NCBI GenBank assembly: GCA_002633005.1
Contig: NMRA01000345.1
Coordinates: 205,864-269,863, forward strand
Direction: 5' to 3'
DNA length: 64,000 nt
Source: Phoronis australis
Taxonomy: Eukaryota; Phoronida; Phoronidae
Part shown: positions 19,536-31,014 of the stretch, piece by piece
Position numbering within the stretch: position 1 is the stretch's first letter
How the letters are laid out: each line of letters begins with the position of its first letter
The notes under the pieces: generated by a model
What the model saw: the letters and a program-made list of their open reading frames with translations, nothing else
Database searches by the model: none
What the model was told of the DNA's origin: nothing
Made by a program: the position numbers and the translations under genes

Positions 19536-20852
19536 CGTTTAGCCTAGTTTTGTAGCATACCACGATGTGTGATATATGAAGTCGAGACCGTTTCTTCTGT
19601 TTACTTCATGTCTGTCATGAATGAGTCATTAATAAAATTGTCTCTCGTGAATTATTTTCTATTGACTGTGAATGTGTACCTTTTTATACCACTGATGATC
19701 ACACTGGCAGAAATATTCAGCGTTAAGGTGCCCAATGTGTGGGGGGAACACCAGATTTTTGGCGACTGGTGGCGACTAAAATTTGTAGCAACCAGCAGGG
19801 ACATTACAATATGAACCCAAAGTTACAATGTCTATTGACAAGTTGAAGGATTTTTTGCATTGAACACTAGGGGGCCATATCCACCTTGGGTGCCTTCCTT
19901 TGCCTGTGGCACGAACAAGGCAGATAGAAAACAAGGCAAGGGTGAGTTCAGTAACACTAGAACCTCTCTAAAATCTATCCAAAACCACGTGTTCTCATTT
20001 AAAATGCAGGGCAATATCTCGCGAAGTCATGAATTATAGCAAGGTCCTAGTGTTACTGCTCAGATGCGCTTCAGTCTCCTCGTAAACAAAAGCAGCGCCA
20101 TCTATCATTTATAAGCACGCTTGCCAGTTGATTTACGTACATATTTTTTGTAATAAGCAATAATCATCAATGCCGTTTTCAGAGAATGGTAATTAATAAT
20201 GCTGTCTGCCTTTTCTCCAAAATACAAGGTTTTTATGTCGTGTTTCGCAAGCTAATTATATGTTCCAAGAGCCCCCTATTGGCAGCAGAGGCAACTGAGA
20301 ACATGCAAAAGGACGCAGTGCAGTTCGTGTAATGCTTCGTACGCAAAAACTACATTAGAGGCAAGATTTTTTATTTTAGATTATGAACAGTTTAGGAATG
20401 ACTGAACAAATTATTATAAAGTCAATTTCAGGAAAGGTGCGTTATGGCTGCTACAGAGTGACAAATTTGGCCGAAAATGGCTTCAGTGAAAACCTGAAAA
20501 ATAGCCGTTTTTGCCTCACAAATTCAAAACGTACAAATTTAAAAATGGATTTTGAAAGTTATGCCATTAAATTATTCAGCCATTGGCCTTTCCATTCGTA
20601 TTATTCACTTGTTTTGACCTTACCACACATGCTAGTAAAATGCATTCAAACATGCCTACTTCGACGCCCAATTTTGTTGCAAAATGGAGGTACGTACAGG
20701 TCATAAAAAGAAAAATAATGAATGAAAATTCTTAAAAAGTGAGGTTTTTCTACATCTCAACAAACCAAACTCATGTGCTAAGTTTCAAAAAAATCGGTGA
20801 TTTTGGGTATAGACTCTACCTGTTGGTTTTTATATGGAGACACTCTTAAGTC

Positions 20853-20915
20853 GTGGTGGTGTAGTGGTAACGCACACGCGCTCTATCAGCTAGGTCGTGA
20901 GTTCGAGTCTTTAGT
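20853..20915 (+). mobile_element. tRNA-like head of a SINE or tRNA pseudogene
   Basis: Box A-like TGGTGTAGTGG and box B-like GAGTTCGAGTC are about 36 bp apart, and the acceptor arm does not pair. It begins three bases after the TTAA at the right end of the 3.5-kb element. It differs from the two SINEs in nup153, and no A- or T-rich tail or TSD was found. Confidence 0.55.
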
Positions 20916-21743
20916 ATATCCAGTTTTTCCTGTTTGACACGTTCTCCGTTTTTTGGTTTTTTTTGCCTTTTTTCTTGGATAATACTTCAGGAATGAAGGA
21001 AAATGCTTGATTTTTAGAGGTAAAAACAGAAAAATTTCCTGGGCGGGAGGGGGGTTTGCCGACCTCCCCCCATTCGGTGCTATGCGCATCTACAATCGTT
21101 CAGTTTGCGCAAATGCTTACTAAATTTAGTAAAGTTCCTTCGAACACTTTAAGATACAGCCATAGGCGCAAAAAACTGCCACTAAGAGGCGCTACAATAG
21201 TCAAAATCGTCGGAAAATCATCGTCAGCCGTCCACTTCATAGTTAGAACATACGTGCCAAGTTTCACAATCATCCTTTGAGATCGAGGTTTGGTTAATAG
21301 AGGGGTGGACGCAAAAAAAACAGACTCCAAAACAGTAAAACTGGCCATTAGGTGGCGCAAACTATGTTGACTCCATCCGAAAACGATATAACAGCGTCAT
21401 CTCACTAATAGGTGCCAATATACCAAATTTTATGAAAATCCGTTCAGGACTTTTGAAGATACAGAGGTAAACGCAAAAAACTAAAATTGCCACTGGGGGG
21501 CACACCGGTAGTCGGATCCGTCCGAAAGTTCGCTCATGCCGTCCCATCCACGGAAGGAACGCATGTGCAAAATTTCATGAAGATACGTCGAGGCGTTCTA
21601 GAGATAGAGCAGCGGACACCGGACGGAGATGACGGCATAATGCATCCACATACAAATATAAATATGAGGGCGCATAAAAATGACTACGTGCTATGACCTC
21701 GTGAACCTCCCCAATTTCGCAGCTTGCCATTTGCTAAAGAGGC
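20916..21743 (+). repeat. Degenerate tandem of ~150-bp core units (about 3 copies)
   Basis: Units around 21170, 21327 and 21474 each contain CGCAAAAAACT, GCCA(C/T)TA-GGTGGCGC and TCCGAAAA words, then a CCAAATTTCATGAAAATC-type stretch. Related fragments are at 23195-23335, 25000-25265 and 25430-25610. Short tandem core units of this kind occur in Helentron/pearl-type non-autonomous elements of molluscs and other invertebrates (inference). Confidence 0.6.
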
Positions 21744-22334
21744 TTGCTTGTTCCCTGCGTGCTTATCCCAGCCAGCACGCAGGTATCACGCAGTGGCACG
21801 CGCTTTAGCATTGGTCGATGTAACCTCGGCAGTCATTTGGTTAGCTTTACAACACCGTGAAAAAAATCATGGCGGACTGTGAACGATTTTTAGCCTTGTC
21901 ATGCAAGTAGCGCGTCGCAGCAACTATTTCGTTTCTGCAGTAATGTTTAATAGCCGCGTGCTTGAAGCACATACATATACAATAAACACATATCTGGCCG
22001 ATTTAACCGGTGTGTTATGAAAGCAGGACAGTATCGTAAACAAAAGACATCGACGGTAGAAAGATGCATTCCGAAAAGGCGCAATCATAATTTCTAGGCT
22101 TCACATTTTCTCAGTGAACATAAATTTTAAGCACCGATTTGTCTGTACAACAGACCACATTTACACTTCAATCCATCAGTCATGCCTGTTTGTTTGCGTA
22201 AAGCGCTGCCCGTTGAGAATTCGACTAGCCAATCAGAAACGCCGGTGTAAAAAAATTTACCGAGGAAAATTAAGTGATTCCTGCGTGCTGGCGCGGCTAC
22301 CGCCCCGCCTAGCGGCACGCAGGGAACCGACGAA
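21744..22334. mobile_element. 591-bp TIR element, 10-bp TSD
   Basis: The TSD CTAAAGAGGC is at 21734-21743 and 22335-22344. The inverted ends share TTCCCTGCGTGC with imperfect outer bases. It carries an ATG with strong context (ATCATGGCGGAC) opening MADCERFLALSCK before a stop. The region 21775-21985 is repeated at 39325-39530 with MAECEQFLALS. The TSD length suits a Mutator-like element. It is non-autonomous here. Confidence 0.78.
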
Positions 22335-22344
22335 CTAAAGAGGC

Positions 22345-24999
22345 ACCTCTTACCTGATAAATAACGTTATATTTGGAGAGCATAATTTTTTTAAAATACA
22401 ACTTAAAATGACGGCATTTTTCAAATGTCCAATGCTTGAAGGCATACAAGAAAAATTAACTTGCCCTCCTGACATGGACACAGGATGAAAAATTGGGAGT
22501 TGCGGCCCACTGCCTATTCCAAAGAAGTTAGACAAATGAAAGCAAAATTCAACATTCATTTAATAATTTGTATTTTTCATACAAAATACCAGGCATTCCA
22601 TATAATGTGTAACAAATATGGGCAATGCATACTCATGGCAGGCACTGGCATCTGTGAGCCACCTACATAAAAGCAACATTGACAAATGAAGGGAAATAGC
22701 AGTATAAATATCCAGTACACTGAGTACAAGGATACAAGATTTAGCACAACCACCTTGGAACAGCAGAGCCACGTGGGTATTTGTTTACTACTTATCCGAG
22801 ATCAAAGGTTACAGCACGGGCGGTCACTCAAACCGAGTCCCACCAGGTACAGAGCAGCTTCGTATCTACCCTCTGCCCTTTCATTCACCGAGTCGTCATA
22901 ATATTGAGTCAACGAGGTCTACAGTGTCGAGGAAAACAAAGACAAAACGTAGTTTTGATCCTGTTGTGCGTATACATGCACACGACCGTTGAGAACGAAC
23001 CTGTGCCACGCCGGAGTCGCCTCACGCCTTTGTGGTCACGAACACAGCAAGTTGAGAAAATACATAAACCCTCACCCTAATTCCTTGATTCTAGGAACTG
23101 GTTCCTAGCTTGATTCAATAAGTAAACTGACATTTCGATCTCATGCTTACGACATACTTTAACCACCGACTCCATTTTTGTTATCCATTTCATTTAGATG
23201 ATCGACGGACAAGAACTAGCGGTCTTGTCGAAAACTAAAGCAGCCAAGAGGGTAGTCGAATCAAAACGAAAATCGGCTTCTGACAGCGCCTCCATCCCTG
23301 TCATATATCTTTGTGCCAAATTTTATCCAGTTGTGCCTAGCGTTTTTTTTTCTTTTGAGATAGCCAACTTAAAGGAGAATGCCACCCGATTTCATTAGTC
23401 TTTTTTGCAGTCTTAATCGGTCTATATCCACTTCACCTCGCATACGGTCGACCTTACCTTGCCAAGAGGTGTCGCGTTAACCTGTGAGGAAGGTGAGAAA
23501 CGACGCTAGCGACGTCAGTGGTTCATATGCAGAGTGAATGCCGCTATGTTGCGGTGCATCGTTCCCGCTTGTCCGAACTAAGCAGCTGCGAGGAAAGCGG
23601 GTATTTCGTTTTTTGTTTTTTTTTACTTCCTCGACAGTCCGAAATGCTTAGGAAGTGGCTCATGGTAGTGAAAAATGAAATGTACGCTGTAAATAGCAAG
23701 TATGAGGCCGTGAAACATCTCCGTGTCCGTGGCCTGCAGACGTCGACAGCGCCTGACGAATGCCGGCTTACCAAATAACTCCATACGTTCCGTTGTCTGA
23801 GCTTGTTCACGGCGCCTCTCTAGTATTTCTTCATCACTGTATTCCTGCTCGAATTGATACCCTGTAAAACTTAACGATCCACCTGCGAAGTCGGGACTGA
23901 TGAGCTTTAGCTCGTCCTATGTCGGGATTGCGAGTTACCATGTTGGCTTTTTTAAAAAAGGGCTCTGTTTCAAAATGAATTATTCTCACCCTAACAATTA
24001 CTTATATAAAACTAAAACAAAGTCTGTCTCATTAGATGCAATTTGTAATGCCTTTGGAGTGTTCGTGAGTGCAAATGATTTGAGAAGCCCGCAATTATTA
24101 AATCACTGCGTTACCGGCTGGGAAATAAAACTAATTGACGGGACACCGAGGCCGTGTGAGCTCATGCTAATTTAGTGTTTGCTGGCAGAAACTGTTGTGA
24201 AATAACTCGATTTCCATCCCACGGCCAGGTGTTAGTGGAATCTTAATTTACATTTACATTACTTAAATAATGATTGTCAATGTACAACTTCTGCCCTGAC
24301 GGTGCTGTGGCCAAAGCGGAACCTAAATTCGCAGCCCCCGACGAGTAAGTAGATTTGCAGTTTCGTGGCAATTCACCAACATAATCAGGTGTACATTACT
24401 TGGGCTCACTAGTATAGTATTTTCTTGACTGGAAGTTTAGTTTCCACTGAATTTGGCTGGTTTATGTTCGTGATGTCTGATCATTTTCCGAGCCACTGGC
24501 CAGGATAACAATTGTGTTTAGAACACAAAAAATCACAAGTCTAAACAACACAGATCTTGGTTCTCCTGTCTGTATGTCACGGAAAATACTTCGAAATTAT
24601 CTCCGAACAGACCCCAAACTCCTGCTACGGGCCTTATTGGCCTGCCGAACTTTGTAGGCTACGGTGTGTCCAAATACCAATAAATCCGTACGAGCGAAAT
24701 AAAACAACACGTTTTTATGTGAAATCGGTGTATTTTTAAGGGTTTTACATGGAAGTTTTATGATTTATTGGTGTTAAACGATGACTTCAAGCGATAAGCT
24801 GACACCAGTAACCCTTGTTGTGAACTGCTGAACAGACTGCGTGTGAAACCGATGACGTCATTGGATAATTTCAACACCTCCGTCTGCCGTCAGGTAACGC
24901 AACCGTACGTGTCGTTATGGAGTAGAACTACTCGATCTAAATTGATACTAATTAGGTTGCTTTTTGGGTGGCATGCTCCTTTAACCTGTCTAGTCAAAA
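22345..24999. other. No gene recognised
   Basis: Open frames are short and have no family features. A core-repeat fragment at 23195-23335 (CGACGGACAAGAACTAGC, then CCAAATTTTATCCA) belongs to the repeat at 21.1-21.6 kb. Confidence 0.4.
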
Positions 25000-25610
25000 A
25001 CTAAAATGGCCAACAGGGTGCTACAGTAGCCAAATGTGTCCGAAAATCGACTAGTGCTGGCGCATACCACCCATCTATCCCTATGTCACCATGATTCGTC
25101 AAGCGGTTTCAAGATAATCGATGGACAGGCAATGACTTGAGCAGTCGAAAACTAACGGGTGCCACAGTCCAAAAATTGAATAGTGCCGGCACACTCTCGC
25201 CATATACCTCTGTATCGAATTTCATCGTGATCTGTCAAGCAGTTTTTGAGATAATCGACGCTTTTTAAGTAGGAAGACAATTGACAAAACTGTAACAGTG
25301 TGGAATGCATTAAAATGTAATTCGTAAGTGAACATATCTTATTCCAGTAAAAATCATAAGTGTGCAGAATTAAAAAATTGCCATTTTTAAATATATCATG
25401 GCTTGACGGAAACGAAATCACCTAACCTGGGGAAACACGCTAGCCAAATCCGTCGAAAAATCAACTGGTGCTGGCGCATATCCGCCAAGTACCTCTACAC
25501 CAAATTTCATGATACGCCAAGTGGTTCTTGAGATAATAGGCAGGAATGATAAGGACAGACGAACGGACGGACGGAATGCCGACAAAATGCGACCACAACT
25601 TTTTGTGGGT
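25000..25610 (+). repeat. Core-repeat fragments related to 21.1-21.6 kb
   Basis: Three partial units (25000-25115, 25135-25262, 25435-25610) share GTCCGAAAATC-type, AGTGCTGGCGCATA and AAATTTCATGAT words and end in GACAGACGAACGGACGGACG. Confidence 0.6.
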
Positions 25611-27044
25611 GCAGAAAAATTCCAAGAGATCACAATGTCCATTAAAAGTAACTTGCTTTTCAAAGACACCTGCGAGCAATACTTTAGACTCCGACCAGGT
25701 GTCTAATGTCAATATTTTTTTCAATTTTAAGAATCTACGAATCTGTAAGTTCTTTCACCAACGCTTTTAGGCTGCTATGCCAAGTGAATATTGGAACTTG
25801 TCATTCGACTCCTCACATTTTTTTAAAATTCATCAGATTTTCTTAGATGTGTTAACACCAGTTTAGTGTTGCAGTAATTTTCATTCTAATATGACTGTAC
25901 AGCACATGGCTGTAATCAAGTTGCCCATGACTTGAATAATGGCATTGTGTACGTATTGCACTCTGTACACTAGCAGCATGGGCCTGTCTTGTTGTTCATG
26001 GGTATTTTTGAATATCCGTCGAGTGAATTTTTTGTGAGTTTCGACTTTTTCAGATGGTATTGAGGTTGGTGTTCGCCTGAACCTGTCAACATTTACAGGG
26101 CAAAAAATACCACCCACTTATAATGATATACTTCTTTCAGGAAGGACCACAAATTTCTTCAAAACACAACCAACCACCCATAATTTTTTATTTCAACTGC
26201 CTTCTCATACCGATTTTGCTGGAAGAGCCCTTAGCACTATTCTGAGGTTAACAGATTATTTGCTGGCGAAACCTATTTTCAAGGACAATTTCTGGCAACA
26301 TGGCAGGCGTGTGTTCGCTGATGCAAGAACCTTGCAAAAACCCAAGATCATGCAAGACTGCGATATCAGCATGTACTACAACCAAGCACATGATCACACT
26401 AGCTTCCTTCCAAAGATTCTTGCCTCTACAAAACTACACCCTGCGATGCCATTTCTGTTTGCTGTGAGCAATGGCGATAAGATGACCTTTCAAGCACTGC
26501 CGTGTCGGCTAGCCCTCCCCCACCCAAATTGGTTAGAGAAAAGAATTCGGCATCATCTTTCTTCATCTCTGGTGAATTTTCCATTTTTCTGAAAAATTGA
26601 GCACCTAAAAAGTACCACCCATTCATTAAAAAAGACAGGCAAGAACCAACCATACTTGGGTGAAGTTTTACGTGTCTGCTGAGTCATTCTGAAGTAGAAA
26701 AATTTTCATCAACATAAAATTGTAGACCAGTAAATAAACTATGAGGTGATACCACTCATATCAGCAGCGCTAGGCGAGTCGAATGATTATGTTGAATATG
26801 ATTCAAACACTGTTCATTGCCAGGTGACGTAGCGGCACAACTTGAACGGGATGATCACTGTTCTTGTTGTCGGTCAATCCAGTGTTGACTTTCCACTTGC
26901 CCTTGTCACAATGACACACAGAAGCAGAATGGTTGAGGCCATACCACTTCTTCTATAAGATATGTTGAGCTCAGGAATGTGTTAGTACCAAAGTGGATAT
27001 TGTAAGTGGACGTCTTGATATCTTAAGTACTCCCATACGAAAAA
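25611..27044. other. No gene recognised
   Basis: The longest open frame (26260-26592, +) shows no motif, has no splice support and is not called. Confidence 0.4.
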
Positions 27045-27325
27045 GAAAGTGAGAATCTCACTGGATTCCAGTTAGATTCCAGTTAGATTCTCACTAAATC
27101 ACCAATTATAGTTAGAAATGCCAGTGAGAACCCAGTGGGAATTGAACAGGGGCAGTCAGTGAGAAAATAGTGAGAAAATGTTATGTGACAGTGAGAATTT
27201 TGGTCTTAGAAAAATTCTGAGTGAGAATCAGTGAGAATTTCAGACTTAGGAAAAATCTGAGTGAGAATTGAGTGAGAATTTGGACTTGCCAAAATTGGAG
27301 TGAGAATTCAGTGAGAATCTAAGAT
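27045..27325 (+). repeat. Irregular GTGAGAAT-rich tandem tract
   Basis: GTGAGAAT or GTGAGAAA recurs more than ten times, often as AGTGAGAATTNAGTGAGAAT, with a longer unit containing AGACTTAG..AAAATCTGAG. GATTCCAGTTA occurs twice at the start. A related CTCACCCAGTGAGATTTT sits at 27835-27852. Confidence 0.8.
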
Positions 27326-27856
27326 AAACAAACATCCTGATTGGCTGTAACTGTAGAAATTTCAGTTGAACCAGATTTCTGAATTCAAACTAAGATGGCG
27401 CCAGGAATGAGCAGTTGGAGAAATAGCTTGAAGATTGTTGATGTTTTTCTCACAAATATTCTGAAATTACTGAACTGAGTTTGTCTGCAAGTCAACCACA
27501 GGTGATCCTGGACTGATTTTGCGTGTTAATAAGCTTATGGTTAGTACATTTCATACATCTAGTAGAGTGCATGAAGCACCAGTATTAGGCTGATGTCTTC
27601 ATTCTGTGTTGACAGCTGGGTTTTCAGTATTTTGCTGATTCACCAAAGGCATTATAGTTATTATTTTATGTCTGCTATATTTCACAATTAGCAATTATTA
27701 AATTGTATCCTTAGTCAAAGTTCAAGATAAACTCACAAAAATAAGCAGTGTTTTGGTTACCAAAAAGGTTTGATCTCGATTCTATTCAGTCAGTGGCTGA
27801 AAAGGCACACACAAAATTTTCTAAGTTCAAAATTCTCACCCAGTGAGATTTTCANG

Positions 27857-27883
27857 CCGGTCGGCTAATTTTTAGCCGACCGG
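27857..27883. repeat. 12-bp-stem perfect hairpin beside a single N
   Basis: CCGGTCGGCTAA, a TTT loop, then TTAGCCGACCGG. More CCGGTCG words follow to 27950. The N at 27855 is two bases away, and the abrupt composition change points to a contig join. Confidence 0.85.
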
Positions 27884-27950
27884 TCGGCAAATTAGACGAC
27901 CGGTCGACGGCTAGTCGTCGACCAATTTCCGACCGGGCGGCCAAAAATTC

Positions 27951-30858
27951 GTGATGTGTGCTGTAAGTGAAAAATGTCAACACGAATATGCAATGGGATT
28001 TTTACAATAACAAAGATGAAAAAAGCATAACAACATTACATAAAGTGTTGCATACATTTCTGAGAACGAATACACCTTTGCATACTATGTTTTACAAAAT
28101 AGAGCTGTCAGAGCACACCAAAATACAAATTTCATCAGAAAAACTTCAATAGTCTAAAATGGTTAGTCATTTATATATCATTTTGAAATATTTTTTCGAG
28201 TTTTTTTAATTTTTGCAGCCTCAAAATAGCCTTTTTTAGCAAATAGCACCCAAAAGTATCAGGCCACAAAAATATCAAGTTTAGAAAACTATATTTGGGA
28301 ATCCATCGCTTACTGTGTTGCTAAAACAAGATGGAGTCCTTTACATATACGTTAACAACATATCGTCACCAAACCACTTTTTTAAAACGACAAAACACTT
28401 CAAGAATTACCATGGTTCGGTGAAAATATTTCATTTGTTCCAAAATATTTCAAAACAATTCTAAAAATGAAATTGGTGTAACAAATGATTTCAAAAATAG
28501 CAAAAACCAGAAACCTAGTTTTTTCAGAGTATTTCGTCATTTATTCAAAAATCTTTGAGGTTATACGAATTATTCTATTTTCCCCAAGTGAGATCAATGG
28601 TCTCACAATCTTAAGTTACGCACCATGCATTTTTAATTAAACAAAATTAAATTCAACAATAAAATTTCAATGAAATTCAAATCAATTTCATTCTTGTCAA
28701 ATAATATAAGAATTGAGAGGCGTTGTGTTAGTGACCATCCAAAAAGAGCATACTCGTATTCTATTCTAAACGGTTTTGATGTACTGCAGCCTTGAATAAA
28801 CAATTATTTTAATGCAAAATGTATTTTTTTAAATGAAACAGATCACACCATCACAAGGTAGAAAACATGTAACAAATTTATTTTTGAAGAAAATAGACTG
28901 AATCTATCCCCAAAACTAAAGTTAAATTGAATTTTAAAAATATTCTGCACTGTTATAATGAAAATATTTCACCAATTTGGGTCACTTTATGTAATTTAGG
29001 GAATTTTTGACTGGTTCTGTTTAATCCATTTGACCAATCAAATTTGAGTTCAGTTTTAACCCCGGAAAGGTCTGCATGGTTCTTGAAAATGACTGAATTT
29101 GTCTTTTTTGGAAGAGTACACATGCAGGATTTTTCCAGGTTAGAAATTGAAAAGGCATCAAATTAAAAAAACTACATTTTCCCATACTTTTATCAAAAAA
29201 GTGTAAAAGAACTGTATTTTATTCTGAATAAATTCTGGATAGTTTTCTATGAATTGTTGATTAATTTCACAAATAATTCAACACCAAAAATTAAACGTAT
29301 ATTCTCTAACGAAGCTAAAAAAATTACCGGCTTGGAGCGCTGCTTAGTCTCGTGACGTATTTGGCTGGGGCAAAGTCACTGTCCTGTGTTAGCGTGCAAT
29401 CAAGTAGCGTTTTTCATATTGTCGGAATAAGAAATTTTATTGTGAAATTTCGGGTCAAAAGGGATACCTGTTTGAGCCGAGGCAACGCAAAGTGATACCC
29501 AGTCATCGTCATCGTCAGACGAAAATTTGCCGGTGCAACTGGTGTCAGTGACTGTGCCGAGCGCAATGTGGACTCTAGCCATCCAGTCAACCAGCTGTCA
29601 GCCCGAATACTCCGGCAGCTCTGTAAACTTGAAGGGTTGGTAAGTTACCGACTGTAGCTGTATGAAGACTATCGTACCACTGTGTGTTGAGCTCCGTTAA
29701 CCCCGAAATTTCAGACAGCCGTTGACTACCCGGGTATAGTTGACTCAGTTATGCTCGTCACCTCGTCGTAAAACTTAGGCTACATCAACATATAAAGCTA
29801 ACGGACCGGCGAGGGCGCATGCAAAATCTGGTGTAGTCACCCGACACTCCCATTGTTCGTTGCAGCCGTTTAAGTGCAAACAATCAAATAAACGTCATTT
29901 GGTAGATTAAATTACCGCCTTTTTAACAAAGAAGTGTATCGCCCGTTTCAAGAACAGCACGCGCCATTTCATAAAAATTTGAGACATCTTTCAGGACATG
30001 ATAACAGCTTCGCAGCACCAAGGTTGTTCTAAAATTCGGTTTGCTGGTGTAAAAATACTTAAAACTTGAAACAAAATGAAACAAGCTCCGATAATTTGTT
30101 ATAACATGTACGCAACCTAGGTACCGTCAGCAACGAAAACTTGATAAAAGAATAAGGGGAAAAGAAACTGGTAAAGGTCAGGTGACGTAATCGCAAGAAG
30201 CCGACTCAAGAGAACACATCAAAATTTTACTAGCAGCAGCCGATGAATGATCGCTAACATTTCCAACACCGGTAAATACAGAAGTTAGTTTACTCTAGGA
30301 ACCTGGTACCTAGGCTTACTCAAGGATGACTTAGTTTTAATGACATTTATTTGAGTCAGATTTTATTTGTACATTTTTTACCCATATCGGCTTAAACCTG
30401 TAGGCCTACATGTATATCTACACTGTCACTGAGCTTTGGGCCAAGGCTTGGGTAACCCGGCGATGCTATGCGATGACCATCCCTTTAGAAGACACCTTTT
30501 TCGAAGAGTTTGAGCAACCAGGTGCCATACAAAAAGGCATAGCGAACCTTTTAGGGCACTGTGGCAAACAATAAAAAATAAGGACCATTGATACAATGAT
30601 AAATTGCGAAGTAAACTCTTCAAATATGACAATGAATGTTTAAAGCAGCCGAAACCCCGCCGTTCACGTCACTGACACATCAGCCAATCAGCGATCGCTT
30701 TCAGAATTCAGTGTTTTTACCATGAATTCGAATTGGCTTTTGTTTGGCACGCAAGTCAGGCAAATGTGAGTTTTATTTGTATGTCAGAACCGATTAACTG
30801 CAACATTATTTTGACTACAGTCCCCTTTTAAGGCGGATGTTTTTAGCAGTTTAACATC
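27951..30858. other. No confident gene; one candidate first exon
   Basis: Very AT-rich to about 29300. On the minus strand 29468-29582 reads MARVHIALGTVTDT..., with the acidic run SSDDDDDW, and ends in a CAG/GTATCC donor. This could be a first coding exon, but the start context is weak and no partner exon was found. 29955-30175 belongs to the repeat at 14638. Confidence 0.3.
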
Positions 30859-31014
30859 AATAGCGGATTTACAGGCTGGCCAAGCGGGCTACAACCCCCC
30901 TAAAATTTCCCCAGATTCCATTTGGCAGATCGGGAGTGCCAATGTCTGAAGGACAAAATACTGGCTAATACTCTGCTCTGGTCCCCCTAACACAAAATCC
31001 TTGATCCGCCCCTG
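30859..31014. mobile_element. Short MITE with GGCGGAT ends
   Basis: It starts about AATAGCGGATTTACAGG and ends CCTTGATCCGCCCCTG, imperfect inverted ends around a C-rich centre. Similar ends are at 16699, 43271 (CAGTGGCGGATC) and 48371. No clear TSD. Confidence 0.5.

Larger units (their letters stand above)
17379..20845. mobile_element. 3,467-bp element flanked by TTAA, with inverted ends
   Basis: The left end is GAGGCAGTCCATATAAAAAC and the right end, read inward, is GAGTGTCTCCATATAAAAAC; both share TCTATAC a little further in. TTAA stands outside each end (17375-17378 and 20846-20849). A TTAA target suggests the Kolobok or piggyBac superfamilies; the ends do not begin CCY as in piggyBac. 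No transposase was recognised. A broken zinc-finger ORF (18303-19535) lies inside. Confidence 0.65.

Noticed and set aside
26260-26592. 110-residue open frame
   Set aside because: No motif, no splice logic, and an overlapping antisense frame; likely chance.
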